A stretch of DNA of 64,000 nucleotides from NCBI GenBank assembly GCA_035505975.1, contig DATJQJ010000028.1:1-64000 (forward strand), in the 5' to 3' direction. Origin of the DNA: CAIKOD01 sp035505975. Lineage in GTDB: Archaea; Halobacteriota; Methanomicrobia; Methanomicrobiales; Methanospirillaceae. Shown here one piece after another: positions 17,786 to 26,668 of the stretch. How positions within the stretch are numbered: position 1 is the stretch's first letter; each line of letters begins with the position of its first letter. Below the pieces are notes generated by a model. The model did not search any database, was not told the origin of the DNA, and saw only the letters and a program-made list of their open reading frames with translations. The position numbers and the translations under genes are program-made.

Positions 17786-17789
17786 CTTC

Positions 17790-18395
17790 TTGATAGCGCA
17801 CCTTTATGGAGATATAACGTCAATCGGAGACAATTACCTCGTGCTCGATGTCAATGGCATCGGGTATCGCATCAGTATGACGGAAACAACACTCCGCCGT
17901 CTATCGTCACACCGGGGCAAATTACGGATATTTACGCACCTCATCGTCAGAGACGATTCGCTCTCGCTCGCAGGTTTCCTCGAATCGTCGGAACTCGAAT
18001 TATTCCTCCTCCTGATTACGGTGAACAGAGTCGGGCCGCAGATGGCACTGTCAATCCTTTCCCAGATCACGCCGACAGAACTGGTACAGGCGCTCACCGG
18101 CGAGGATGAGAAGCGGCTTACAAGGCTTTCCGGAGTCGGTCCAAGGAACGCCAGGAGATTGATCCTCGAATTGAAGGACCGGCTGAAAGAACAGGGGATT
18201 ATCGCGTCCCCAGGCGGGACAGACAAAACAGGACAGGCACGTCAAGACGTGATCGAGGCGCTTATCGCGCTCGGATTTTCCAGCCGGGACTCCAACGAGG
18301 CAGTAAGCAGGGCAGTTTCGGGCATCACCGAAACGGATACCCGGGCGCTCTTAAAATCAGCCCTTGGCATCCTGAAGGAGGACCGCCGGGGATGA
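17790..18395 (+). CDS. ruvA: Holliday junction branch migration protein RuvA
   Basis: 201 residues from a TTG at 17790, giving MIAHLYGDIT, which matches the near-invariant RuvA start MIAxLxG. Domain I is the OB barrel (about 1-65). Domain II carries the helix-hairpin-helix motifs (VGPQMALSIL and LSGVGPRNARRLILEL). Domain III, which contacts RuvB, is the last 45 or so residues with ALIALGFSSRDSNEAV. It forms the tetramer that binds the junction and loads RuvB. The start is 4 nt after ruvC and the stop overlaps the ruvB ATG by 4 bases. Confidence 0.94.
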   Translation: MIAHLYGDITSIGDNYLVLDVNGIGYRISMTETTLRRLSSHRGKLRIFTHLIVRDDSLSLAGFLESSELELFLLLITVNRVGPQMALSILSQITPTELVQALTGEDEKRLTRLSGVGPRNARRLILELKDRLKEQGIIASPGGTDKTGQARQDVIEALIALGFSSRDSNEAVSRAVSGITETDTRALLKSALGILKEDRRG

Positions 18396-19384
18396 AGGAC
18401 CGGGTGACCGAAGGAGAGGAGCTTGGTGAAGACCGGGGAGAAGAAACGATCCGGCCGGTAAACCTCAGGGAATTCATCGGCCAGGAAGCATTAAAAGAGA
18501 CATTGGCCATTGCAATCGGGGCAGCGCGGAAACGGGGGAAACCCATCGACCACATTTTGTTCTCAGGACCGCCCGGCCTTGGCAAAACAACGCTCGCCCA
18601 TATTATCTCCCGCGAGATGGGGACAACGATTCATTCGACGAGCGGGCCGGTCCTTGAAAAACCGGGCGACCTGGCAGCAATCCTTACCACATTACAGACA
18701 GGAGACGTCCTTTTTATCGATGAAGTGCACCGTCTTAGCGCCGTCGTCGAGGAAGTGTTGTACCCTGCAATGGAGGACTTCTCTATCGATGTTATGATCG
18801 GCGAGGGACCGGGTGCAAGGTCGATCAGGCTCGATATCGAACCGTTTACCCTGATCGGAGCAACGACCAGGATCGGGCTCCTGGGCTCGCCTTTTAGGGA
18901 CAGGTTTGGCATTATTGCCCGTTTAAACCTTTATTCATACCAGGAACTCGTGGAGGTTGTAGCGAGGAGTGCAGCGATCATGAAGATCGATATCATGCAC
19001 GACGCCTGCCGTGAGATTGCCGGAAGGAGCCGTGGTACGCCTCGTATTGCAAACAGGCTCCTGCGGAGAGTCTGGGATTACGCCCTCGTGAGGGGTGACG
19101 GGAGGGTGACGAAAGAGGTCGCGGCCCATGCCCTGACGCTGCTCGGTATCGATGAACTTGGACTCGATAATCTCGACCGCCGGATCCTGCGGGTCATATC
19201 GGATGATTTCAGGGGTGGTCCGGTCGGCCTGAAGACGATCGCGATCTCGGTCGGGGAAGAACCCCGGACGATCGAGGATGTGTACGAACCCTTTCTCATC
19301 CAGATCGGGTTCATCAAGCGGACCGCCCAGGGAAGGGAAACGACACCGGCAGCGGGATCTCACCTCAATAAAGACTGGTGGTAA
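18392..19384 (+). CDS. ruvB: Holliday junction branch migration ATPase RuvB
   Basis: 330 residues. Walker A is GPPGLGKTT at 59-67, Walker B ends IDEVH at 109-113, sensor 1 is in IGATTRIGLL, and the arginine-finger region and C-terminal winged helix (VGLKTIAISVGEEPRTIEDVYEPFLIQIGFI) are intact. It is the hexameric motor of the RuvAB complex. The ATG overlaps the ruvA stop (ATGA). With ruvC and ruvA in order it forms a complete resolution operon. It ends at a T9 run at 19398-19406, a likely terminator. Confidence 0.95.
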   Translation: MKDRVTEGEELGEDRGEETIRPVNLREFIGQEALKETLAIAIGAARKRGKPIDHILFSGPPGLGKTTLAHIISREMGTTIHSTSGPVLEKPGDLAAILTTLQTGDVLFIDEVHRLSAVVEEVLYPAMEDFSIDVMIGEGPGARSIRLDIEPFTLIGATTRIGLLGSPFRDRFGIIARLNLYSYQELVEVVARSAAIMKIDIMHDACREIAGRSRGTPRIANRLLRRVWDYALVRGDGRVTKEVAAHALTLLGIDELGLDNLDRRILRVISDDFRGGPVGLKTIAISVGEEPRTIEDVYEPFLIQIGFIKRTAQGRETTPAAGSHLNKDWW

Positions 19385-19397
19385 GGGCATGCATGAA

Positions 19398-19406
19398 TTT
19401 TTTTTT
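19398..19406 (+). terminator. T9 terminator after ruvCAB
   Basis: Nine consecutive Ts start 14 nt past the ruvB stop codon, as expected of an archaeal U-tract terminator. Confidence 0.55.
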
Positions 19407-19550
19407 ACGTTTGGCAGTCGGGGAACGGCGGCTATAATGCGACTGCATGGATGCCGGAGATAAAAACGGTCTCGCCGATGTCCTATATTCACGCTGCCTT
19501 TTCCCTTGCAAATATTCTTCATTTCTCAGGATTTTATCCAAAATTATGAT

Positions 19551-19699
19551 AATCAGGTGCTCCCGGGGCTCTGCCCCGCCGCCGGGGGACCAGGTTGGGA
19601 TATGGACTATGAAGGACCGATTAATGCCAAGTTCAGATCGGCCCTGAACACCTGTTTCCTGATTAAGGTGGGAATGGAAGGGATGGATACCCTCCTGTC
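19551..19699 (-). repeat. Dispersed intergenic element, copy C
   Basis: About 149 bp in minus orientation. On its own strand it reads GACAGGAGGGTATCC, then CATTAATCGGTCC, then AGTCCATATCCCAACC, then the intact core GGCGGGGC-AGA-GCCCCGGGAG and CACCTGATTAT. The 5-bp GGGGC/GCCCC stem with a 3-base loop is perfect here. Beyond its end a further stretch (TTTTATCCAAA about 10-20 bp away) is shared with copy E. It fills the gap between convergent ruvB and ppx/gppA genes; nothing else convinces in 19407-19760. Confidence 0.75.
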
Positions 19700-19760
19700 A
19701 TAGAGGGCGAACTTGGGAATGAATGAGGTATTGAAGACGACAATGTGCTGAGCCCTGCTC

Positions 19761-21467
19761 TCACAGCCACGGTCCCGGCGTCCCGGTGACCTCGCTCTCT
19801 CCAGGTAACCCATGGTCCCCCGGCATCTCCTCTGTCACGATCCGGTGACACAGTTGACGGGCAAATATCCTCTCGAAATTTTTCTCTTCGTTCTCTACCC
19901 CCCATGACTCGAACTGACAGTCGCCGCGGGCCGTGATCTCGAGTTCTGCGACCTGGGGGTCAACAATCGTGAAGGCGACCCGGTCGATAAGGGCTGCATG
20001 TCTCCGGTCGAGACTTTCGGCAAGCCGCAGGAACAGCGATAATATGCGGACAATGCCCTGGTCAGGTTCATTCAGCCCTGATATGTCCTGCTCCCTTCGT
20101 TTTGGAAGTTTTTTCCTGTGGAACCTTGCGATATTTGCCATAATCAGGACCTCCCGGGGCTCGAACCCGAGGAGGTCGCTGTTCCGTATGATGTAATACG
20201 AATGGTTATGGTGGTTATTGAACGAGATCAGGGAACCGATGTCGTGGAGGAACCCTGCATATTCGAGGAGCTCCCGTTCCCTCTCACCCATCGCGTGGAG
20301 GCCGGTGTCTCGTCCCGAGTCGAAAAGGTCGAGCGCCAGTTTAGAAACGGTCCTGGCGTGGTACTCGTTGATGCCGAAATTGCGACCGGTAAGGAGGACG
20401 CTCCGTTCCCGTACGGAAAGATCCCCGAGGAGCGGATACCCTGCCATCCTGGAGAGGTAATCGGCAAGAAGACCGTCCTGAAGGCCTCTCTGGGTGACGT
20501 CGATCGAAAAAATCCCCAGCTCTTCGGCGAACGTATCGATTACGGCGGCACCGGCAAGGATGATGTCGGCACGTTCAGGGTTGATACCCGGGACTTTCTT
20601 TCGTTCCGGGAGGGGTAGCGAACAGAGGTGTGCAATTGTTTTCTTCATGTCGTGAACAGTCAGCACCGTCCTCCCAGGTTCTTCAGGATGGTAGAGCCGG
20701 GCTGAAATATCGCAGAGGTTGATGATCGTGCCCGAACTTCCGATGACCTGGTCAATAGGGCGCTCCCGTGCCTGCCTGAGGAATCCTGAAGCCTCTTTCC
20801 TTACATGGTCCCTTATTCTTTCGTACAGGGCCTTTCCGACTGGTTTTTCGCTCCCTCCCGGGAAGAAAATGTTTGCAAGCCTGATCGATCCGAGCCTTAC
20901 GCTGGCTAGGTATGAATATGCCTGCTGCCCGCCGATCGCGATCTCAGTGCTACCACCACCAATGTCCACGATCATTGCCTGGCGGCCTTCCAGGTGGAAT
21001 GCAGCAGCGACACCCATGTAGATCAACCGTGCCTCCTCCCTTCCCGAGATGACCTGGACATCCAGGTGGGCTTCATGCCGGAGACGCGACAGGAGATCGT
21101 ACCGATTCTGGGCTTCCCGGGCAGCAGATGTCGCTACTGCCACGAATTCCTGGGCCCCGAATGACCGGGCGAGCTCGACAAACCTTCCCGATACCATCAC
21201 CGCCCGGTCAATCGCCGCCTGAGTGATGATGCCGGTCTCGAATTCCCCCTCCCCGAGCCTGACTGCCTCCTTCTGACTCGACATCACCGTATACGAGCAG
21301 TCCGGGCTGATCCTTACCACATAGAGACGGATGGAATTTGTCCCGATATCGATGAATGCCACGATTCTTTGAGTCGTGATCGGTCCGGTGCTGGTCATTG
21401 GCGCAATCACCATCCTGGGGAACGGGCCCTCTCCGTTTCCCCGATCAAATAGACGATTAATTAGCAT
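19761..21467 (-). CDS. Ppx/GppA exopolyphosphatase with C-terminal HD domain
   Basis: 568 residues from the ATG at 21467; an in-frame ATG at 21413 also suits, as the domain begins only at VAFIDIGTNSIRLYVV. The N-terminal half is the sugar-kinase-like fold of the Ppx/GppA family with DIGTNS, MIVDIGGGSTEIAI and the GSSGTI motif. The C-terminal half is an HD-type domain with GFLHDIGSLISFNNHHNHSYYI. It should hydrolyse polyphosphate to phosphate, or pppGpp in the bacterial GppA sense; archaea lack classical stringent response, so polyphosphate is favoured. The ppk1 gene 2.5 kb away supports this. Preference cannot be settled by sequence. Confidence 0.85.
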   Translation of the reverse strand: MLINRLFDRGNGEGPFPRMVIAPMTSTGPITTQRIVAFIDIGTNSIRLYVVRISPDCSYTVMSSQKEAVRLGEGEFETGIITQAAIDRAVMVSGRFVELARSFGAQEFVAVATSAAREAQNRYDLLSRLRHEAHLDVQVISGREEARLIYMGVAAAFHLEGRQAMIVDIGGGSTEIAIGGQQAYSYLASVRLGSIRLANIFFPGGSEKPVGKALYERIRDHVRKEASGFLRQARERPIDQVIGSSGTIINLCDISARLYHPEEPGRTVLTVHDMKKTIAHLCSLPLPERKKVPGINPERADIILAGAAVIDTFAEELGIFSIDVTQRGLQDGLLADYLSRMAGYPLLGDLSVRERSVLLTGRNFGINEYHARTVSKLALDLFDSGRDTGLHAMGERERELLEYAGFLHDIGSLISFNNHHNHSYYIIRNSDLLGFEPREVLIMANIARFHRKKLPKRREQDISGLNEPDQGIVRILSLFLRLAESLDRRHAALIDRVAFTIVDPQVAELEITARGDCQFESWGVENEEKNFERIFARQLCHRIVTEEMPGDHGLPGESEVTGTPGPWL

Positions 21468-21598
21468 TGACCGGCCCGGGTATTAACTGTCCTGTTTTAC
21501 GCTATCTCCACAATGGTCCCGGGGCCCTGGTCCCTGCCTGGATTTTTTAAGGATATCGTTCTATTCCGGATGGAGAATGCCACCCGGTAGAATTATGA

Positions 21599-22705
21599 TT
21601 ACGTGGTATCTGCTGAGGGGACAGGGCATGACCTGCAGAAACCGATTGTCACAGCCACGAAGAGGGCGAAAACCGCCGTAACGAGGAACGCCATGAAAAA
21701 CCCGGACACCTGGGCGACGATACCTGCAATGAAGGGAAGGACTGTCATGCCGAGGTAGCTCGACGCGTCGAAGAGGCCCATGTAGGTGCCCTGGTCCCTG
21801 CCGGCACTCGCAAGATACGTGAGTTGTGCGATCATCACGACGCCTGCAAGTGCGCCAAGAACGATGAATGCCAAGGGAGTGAAAAAGCAGGCAATTACGG
21901 CACCAGCCGAGAGCAGGGCCGCGAGGCGAAGGACGGGGACAGGCGCGAAGGACCACTTTGATACCACGATAACGGTAATGGCCGTTGCACCGCTCATGGC
22001 TGCGATCTCCAGGCCGACCACTTCCGGGGAGGCACCGCTGAACTGGGGATATATCGCTGTTACCGCGCCGGTTATTCCGATAAGGACAACGGATGAGAAC
22101 CAGAGCCAGATATAATTACGGATGATTCCCGGGAGACTGCCGATATGAGAGCTCCATGTCCGCACATTCCCTGAAGGGACCTCAGTTAAAGGCCGGATAA
22201 CAATGCTGACAACGAGTGAAAGAAGTGCGATGGCAGAGAACAGTGCGAGTCCGGCCGACTTGTAACCCGATACCCCTGCGAGCCATCCTGAAAGGATGAG
22301 ACCGGCAATCAGGCCGATATTCAGTGCTGCAAGGAACCAGCCGCTCCTCTTCTGATGCCCGGGTTGCCTGTTGACGTACGTAAGGGCTGCTGCCACAAAC
22401 ATGCCGGCACCGATTCCTTCAAGCAGCCGTGCCGCCAGCACCACCACAAACATCGGAGAGAAGATTAGCATGATCCCCGCTATGCATGTGAAAAACAGCC
22501 CGGCATCCGAGAGTAATTTCGACCCCCAGCGATCGGCAAGTATCCCTGAGGGGAGGGTCAGGACAAAGGCACCGAGAAAGTATGCAGAATATATTTCGCC
22601 CTGCAATGCGGTTCCGGAGGCATAGCCGGGCAACACCGGGACAATAGCATTTGATAATGCCATGACGGCAAATACGCCAAGGGAGAGGTGTATGAGGTCT
22701 CTCAT
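21599..22705 (-). CDS. MFS transporter
   Basis: 368 residues with about 11-12 hydrophobic helices, somewhat short for a 12-helix MFS protein. The loop between helices 2 and 3 carries the MFS signature as GILADRWGSKLLSDAG. A second-half helix pattern (GLEIAAMSGATAITVIV, LGMTVLPFIAGIVAQ) supports two six-helix bundles. It is an inner-membrane secondary transporter, substrate unknown; drug or small-metabolite export is common for such short members. It starts 8 nt downstream of the FttA gene and may be cotranscribed with psmB and fttA, though no functional link is evident. Confidence 0.8.
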   Translation of the reverse strand: MRDLIHLSLGVFAVMALSNAIVPVLPGYASGTALQGEIYSAYFLGAFVLTLPSGILADRWGSKLLSDAGLFFTCIAGIMLIFSPMFVVVLAARLLEGIGAGMFVAAALTYVNRQPGHQKRSGWFLAALNIGLIAGLILSGWLAGVSGYKSAGLALFSAIALLSLVVSIVIRPLTEVPSGNVRTWSSHIGSLPGIIRNYIWLWFSSVVLIGITGAVTAIYPQFSGASPEVVGLEIAAMSGATAITVIVVSKWSFAPVPVLRLAALLSAGAVIACFFTPLAFIVLGALAGVVMIAQLTYLASAGRDQGTYMGLFDASSYLGMTVLPFIAGIVAQVSGFFMAFLVTAVFALFVAVTIGFCRSCPVPSADTT

Positions 22706-22713
22706 GGTGTTGT

Positions 22714-24603
22714 TCAGACCATCCGGTAGGTCTCCAGGTTCATCGGTGAATGGGTCTGGATATGGTATCGTTTGTAGAGAGAACTTGCCAGATCGATGGT
22801 ATTATTTTCGTCCCCATGGATGGTGAATATTTTTTCAGGTCGCGGCTGGATCTGACCGATATAGTTCATCAACTGGCGCCGGTCCGAATGGCCTGAGAAC
22901 CCGTCTACTGTCACGATCTCCAGGTTGATCACGATACTCTCCCTCCGTCCCAGGGGGACTTCTCTCCAACCTTTCTGAATCCGCCTGCCGAGGGTCCCTT
23001 CTGCCTGGTAACCGACGAAAATGAGTGCATTTTTTTCATCGGCGGCGAGGTTGCTCAGGTATTCCATCACTGGTCCGCCGTTTAGCATACCGCTCGTGGT
23101 GATTATTACGCACGGGTCTCCGTTAATCACCTTTTCCCTGAGTTCAGGGGAGTCGACGGCGACAAAACTCTCCGAAAGGAAAGGATTCATCCCTTCCTTG
23201 AATATCTGGTTCCTGAGATCGCTGTTCAGGTACTCGGGATAGGTGGTATGAATGGCCGTTGCCTCCCTGATCATGCCGTCGAGGTAAATCTTGACATTGG
23301 GGATCTTCTCTTTCCTGATCCCCTCTTCGAGCCCGAGCATCACTTCCTGCGAACGACCGACGGCGAATGCGGGTATGATGACCTTCCCCCCTCTCGAGAG
23401 GACCGTATTGATCGTTTCGTAGAGTTTCTCTTCGGCATCAGCCCTCTGCGGCTGCATCATTTCCGACCCGCCATAGGTGCTCTCCATGAAGAGAGCCTCG
23501 AGCCTCGGGAAATTTGCGGTCGCCGGGTTGAACAACCGGCTCTTGCTGTAATTGAAGTCCCCGGTAAAAGCGACATTATACAGGCCGTCGCCTACATGGA
23601 AGTGGGCGATTGCAGACCCGAGGATATGGCCCGCGTTATGGAAGGTAAGCTTGATATCGGGGGCAATATCGGTAACGTTTCCATAATTCAGCGTTATCGA
23701 ATGCCTGATATAGGTCTTAACTTCGTTCGAGGTATAGGGGACCTTGCGGTCTTCTTTATGGATCACATCGAGATAATCGAGCTGGAGCATGGCCGACAGG
23801 TCGCGTGTTGGGGGGGTGCTGTAGACAGGGCCGTCGTACCCGTATTTATAGAGCAGGGGTATCAGTGCGCAATGGTCGAGGTGGGCATGAGTCAGGACAA
23901 CGGCATCGAGCTGGGAAAGCGGATGGATCTCGGGCACGTAGAGATAGGGTGTACTATTGCTATTGTCGGGCTTTTCCCCGCAGTCGATCAGGATCCTGCT
24001 TTCAGGGGTCGTGAGAAGGAACGCGGCCCTGCCAACTTCCCGGCAGCAGCCGAGGGTTGTCACCCTGGCCCACTGGTCTTTACTGGTCACATCGCGGTGG
24101 ATGCGACGTCCGATGGTCCGTAAGAATACCTTCCTGTCTTCATTGACCGAACGAAGGTACTGTCTCACCTGCTTTACCGTCGTGCTTTCGATCGGGGGTG
24201 TCCTGACCACCTTGGGAGTCCAGCCGATGTGTTTCGTGATCTCCCGGAGTGTCGCCCCGTTCTTACCGATGACCACTCCCGGTTTTTCAGCCTCGATGAG
24301 CACCTCGCCGGTGTCGGCATCGAAGTAGATGTCGGAGATACCGGCATTCTCGGTGACGACCGCCTTTATCTCTTCGACCGCCCGGTCGGGGTCTTCCAAA
24401 ACGTTCGGTCGTACGACGATCCGCTTTCGGAGGTCGCGTGCAAGGATCCGGATCAGGTCGGCTTCATCGGCAAATTTCTTCGGGTCGTCGGTATAGATGA
24501 CCAGTTCCGGCCCCTCGAACTCTACGTCCGACACCGTAATGCCGGAAGGGACCTTTTCATTGATTTTATCTTTTAATTCTTTCAATCGTTCTTCAATGAG
24601 CAT
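22714..24603 (-). CDS. fttA: Transcription termination factor FttA (aCPSF1, KH/beta-CASP ribonuclease)
   Basis: 629 residues. Two N-terminal KH-like domains (about 1-145) include the VIGKNGATL loop at 112-120. The metallo-beta-lactamase domain has HAHLDH at 239-244, and the beta-CASP region follows with GHILGS, FTGDFN, the AFAVGRSQE segment and the terminal SGHSD motif. It is the archaeal homologue of CPSF73 and Integrator 11, an endo/exoribonuclease that terminates RNA polymerase at U-rich sites. It lies 21 nt after the proteasome beta gene. Length and motifs are normal. Confidence 0.95.
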   Translation of the reverse strand: MLIEERLKELKDKINEKVPSGITVSDVEFEGPELVIYTDDPKKFADEADLIRILARDLRKRIVVRPNVLEDPDRAVEEIKAVVTENAGISDIYFDADTGEVLIEAEKPGVVIGKNGATLREITKHIGWTPKVVRTPPIESTTVKQVRQYLRSVNEDRKVFLRTIGRRIHRDVTSKDQWARVTTLGCCREVGRAAFLLTTPESRILIDCGEKPDNSNSTPYLYVPEIHPLSQLDAVVLTHAHLDHCALIPLLYKYGYDGPVYSTPPTRDLSAMLQLDYLDVIHKEDRKVPYTSNEVKTYIRHSITLNYGNVTDIAPDIKLTFHNAGHILGSAIAHFHVGDGLYNVAFTGDFNYSKSRLFNPATANFPRLEALFMESTYGGSEMMQPQRADAEEKLYETINTVLSRGGKVIIPAFAVGRSQEVMLGLEEGIRKEKIPNVKIYLDGMIREATAIHTTYPEYLNSDLRNQIFKEGMNPFLSESFVAVDSPELREKVINGDPCVIITTSGMLNGGPVMEYLSNLAADEKNALIFVGYQAEGTLGRRIQKGWREVPLGRRESIVINLEIVTVDGFSGHSDRRQLMNYIGQIQPRPEKIFTIHGDENNTIDLASSLYKRYHIQTHSPMNLETYRMV

Positions 24604-24624
24604 TTAATCCGTCCAAAAAAGTGA

Positions 24625-25266
24625 TTATGCGGAGAGCGCCGTGAGGGTCTTTTTGACATCCTCGTCGGCAATTTCCTGATATTTGTCCCTGGTTATGACA
24701 ACCACATGGATGCCTTCACCAGAGCCTGCATCTCGTCTCATTGCTGCCCTGATCGACCTGATGGCGAGTTCCATCGCTTCTTCTTCATTCATATCCCTGT
24801 GGTAGCGGTCCTCGAGGACCCCGTACGCACCCGGGGACCCGGAACCGGTGGCGACAATGTCCTCCTCGCGGGTCGCCCCGCCCATGGCATCGACCGAGTA
24901 GACAGAAGGACCCGAATCGTCGATACCGCCGACGAGTAACTGCACGTAATAGGGATAATAGCGGTTTGCATTAAGGACATTGGATAGGAGTGTCGATGCT
25001 GCCCCGACTGCAATCGGTCTGCCACGCCTGATCTGGTACAGGCTGCACTCGACCGTCATGATGCGTGCCAGTTGCTGGGCGTCTCCAACGCCGCCTGCGG
25101 TCGTCATGCCGATCAGGTCGGCGATCTGATATACCTTTTTTGCCCGTTTACTTGCAATGAAATAGCCCATCGTTGCTCTTTTTTCCGTTGCAAGAACAAC
25201 ACCGTCGGAAAATACAAGACCTACCGTGGTTGTTCCCTTGAGTGGCTCCGGATAAGGTTCATTCAT
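24625..25266 (-). CDS. psmB: Proteasome subunit beta
   Basis: 213 residues from the ATG at 25266; an in-frame GTG at 25275 is less likely because GGGGTG sits about 6 nt before this ATG. A short propeptide MNEPYPEPLKG is cut before Thr12, which becomes the catalytic Thr1 of TTTVGLVF. The supporting residues are present: an acidic residue at mature position 17 (ATEKRATMG) and Lys at mature position 33. The beta rings do the peptide cleavage of the 20S proteasome. The alpha subunit is not in this window. It precedes fttA closely. A TATA-like CTTTTAAGAAT lies about 38 nt upstream. Confidence 0.95.
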   Translation of the reverse strand: MNEPYPEPLKGTTTVGLVFSDGVVLATEKRATMGYFIASKRAKKVYQIADLIGMTTAGGVGDAQQLARIMTVECSLYQIRRGRPIAVGAASTLLSNVLNANRYYPYYVQLLVGGIDDSGPSVYSVDAMGGATREEDIVATGSGSPGAYGVLEDRYHRDMNEEEAMELAIRSIRAAMRRDAGSGEGIHVVVITRDKYQEIADEDVKKTLTALSA

Positions 25267-25353
25267 ATGAAACACCCCAAAATACTAAACGCCGGAAAAA
25301 TTCTTAAAAGCGCTTTAACTATTAGATGACATCAATAAATTTAAAGGTTTTTA

Positions 25354-26199
25354 TTAGCTGCCCGGTTCGCAGAGCACCCTGATAAGGTCCCTGTCGAAGA
25401 GCATGGCTACAAGCCGTTTGTCTCCATTGATTACCGGCAGCTGGTCGATCCGGGCCCTTTTCATCTTCAGGGCACATTCGCTTACTTCGGCGTTCAGCGG
25501 TACCGAAACGACATTCTTTACCATTGCGGTCTTAACGGGTCTGGGAGGGAGCTGGATCTTGGAAATCCCATAGCTGATGGTATGCATATCCCTGATGCTC
25601 TCCCATGTCCATTCGTCATCGTCGGTGCCATTCGAGAAATCCGAGACCTCGACCGTGTCTTCGATCGAAGAATGCCTGATCAGGTCGCGTTCCGAGATGA
25701 TGCCCTGCAGTTTGCTGTCGGCATCGAGGATAGGTATCGCTTCGAACCCTGAGATCTCCATGACCCTTCCCACTACTGGTAACGGGGTCTCTTCCCAGAG
25801 TGCAAAGGTCTGGCTGGTATAATTGTCCTTGATCTCCTGCTTGATCCTGAGGGTCGCAATGGCATGGACCAGGTCGGCGATGCTAATCAGTCCGATCAGC
25901 TGGTCGTCCTCGACGACCGGGAGTCGCCGTATGCTGTGGGTTGTCAGGAGTTTCGCGGCCTCGCTCAACGGTGCCCCTGGAGCGATAGTGACCGGGTCAG
26001 GTGTCATCAGAAGCCCGAGCTGGGTCTCCTCTGCCTTGCGAAGGAGATCCTTTCTGGTAATGATGCCGACAAGTTTCCCCTCCTTGAGTACCGGGACCCC
26101 GGAAATCCCCGTCCGTTTAAGGATCTTCAGCACGTCGTCGCGGTTCCCTGGTATCTCTACATTGACGACGTCAGAAGTCATGTAGTCTGAGACGAGCAT
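25354..26199 (-). CDS. CBS-domain protein (four CBS repeats)
   Basis: 281 residues made of four consecutive CBS motifs, i.e. two Bateman pairs, with typical pieces such as ISGVPVLKEGKLVGIITRKDLL, RRLPVVEDDQLIGLISIADLV, AIPILDADSKLQGIISERDLI and DQLPVINGDKRLVAMLFDRDLI. There is no other catalytic domain. CBS pairs bind adenine nucleotides or SAM and act as energy or ligand sensors. It starts 5 nt after the UspA-like gene, so the two probably form an operon. A regulatory role in response to nucleotide state is inferred; the partner protein is unknown. Confidence 0.85.
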   Translation of the reverse strand: MLVSDYMTSDVVNVEIPGNRDDVLKILKRTGISGVPVLKEGKLVGIITRKDLLRKAEETQLGLLMTPDPVTIAPGAPLSEAAKLLTTHSIRRLPVVEDDQLIGLISIADLVHAIATLRIKQEIKDNYTSQTFALWEETPLPVVGRVMEISGFEAIPILDADSKLQGIISERDLIRHSSIEDTVEVSDFSNGTDDDEWTWESIRDMHTISYGISKIQLPPRPVKTAMVKNVVSVPLNAEVSECALKMKRARIDQLPVINGDKRLVAMLFDRDLIRVLCEPGS

Positions 26200-26204
26200 C
26201 TCGG

Positions 26205-26633
26205 TTATGCTCTCACCACCAGCACCGCACTCCCGCTGTTCGCGACAACGTACGAGCTGACGCTGCCGAGCAGGATGCGGTCGATATTACTCTTCCCATG
26301 GGAACCGATAACCACGAGGTCGGTGCCGATTTCTTCAGTGACCTTGATAATCTCATTACCCGCGTGGCCTTCCTTCAGGTGCGTGGTTATTGAGACTCCT
26401 TTCTTCTCTGCCTTGTCCCTTGCACTGCCTAGAGCGGTCTGTCCTTCTTTCTCAAGCATGGAGAGCATGATCTCCCACGTATTATCCATCGGCATCGATG
26501 AAAAGAGGCCGGTTTCGACGACGTACACCACATGAAGCGGGCATTTCCAGGCTTTCGCCTCGTCAAGTGCGCACTCGAGTGCCTTTTCGCTCGTTCCCGA
26601 TCCATCGATTGCGACGAGTATTTTGCCGAACAT
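26205..26633 (-). CDS. Universal stress protein (UspA family)
   Basis: 142 residues, a single Usp domain. It begins FGKILVAIDGSGTSEKALECALDEA and ends with the ATP-binding type motif VIGSHGKSNIDRILLGSVSSYVV, which fits the G-2x-G-9x-S/T consensus. ATP-binding Usp proteins act as cytoplasmic stress-related regulators. On the minus strand AGTTATAAAGG at about 26658-26668 is centred roughly 27 nt before the ATG, pointing to a leaderless transcript. The CBS gene follows directly, a common pairing of two adenine-nucleotide sensors. Confidence 0.9.
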   Translation of the reverse strand: MFGKILVAIDGSGTSEKALECALDEAKAWKCPLHVVYVVETGLFSSMPMDNTWEIMLSMLEKEGQTALGSARDKAEKKGVSITTHLKEGHAGNEIIKVTEEIGTDLVVIGSHGKSNIDRILLGSVSSYVVANSGSAVLVVRA

Positions 26634-26657
26634 GGTTACCCCAAAAAATAGTCTCCT

Positions 26658-26668
26658 TTATAACTTAT
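26658..26668 (-). promoter_or_regulatory. TATA box of the uspA-CBS operon
   Basis: On the minus strand AGTTATAAAGG lies about 27 nt before the Usp start at 26633 and touches the end of the amidohydrolase gene. The spacing fits a leaderless archaeal promoter. Confidence 0.5.
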
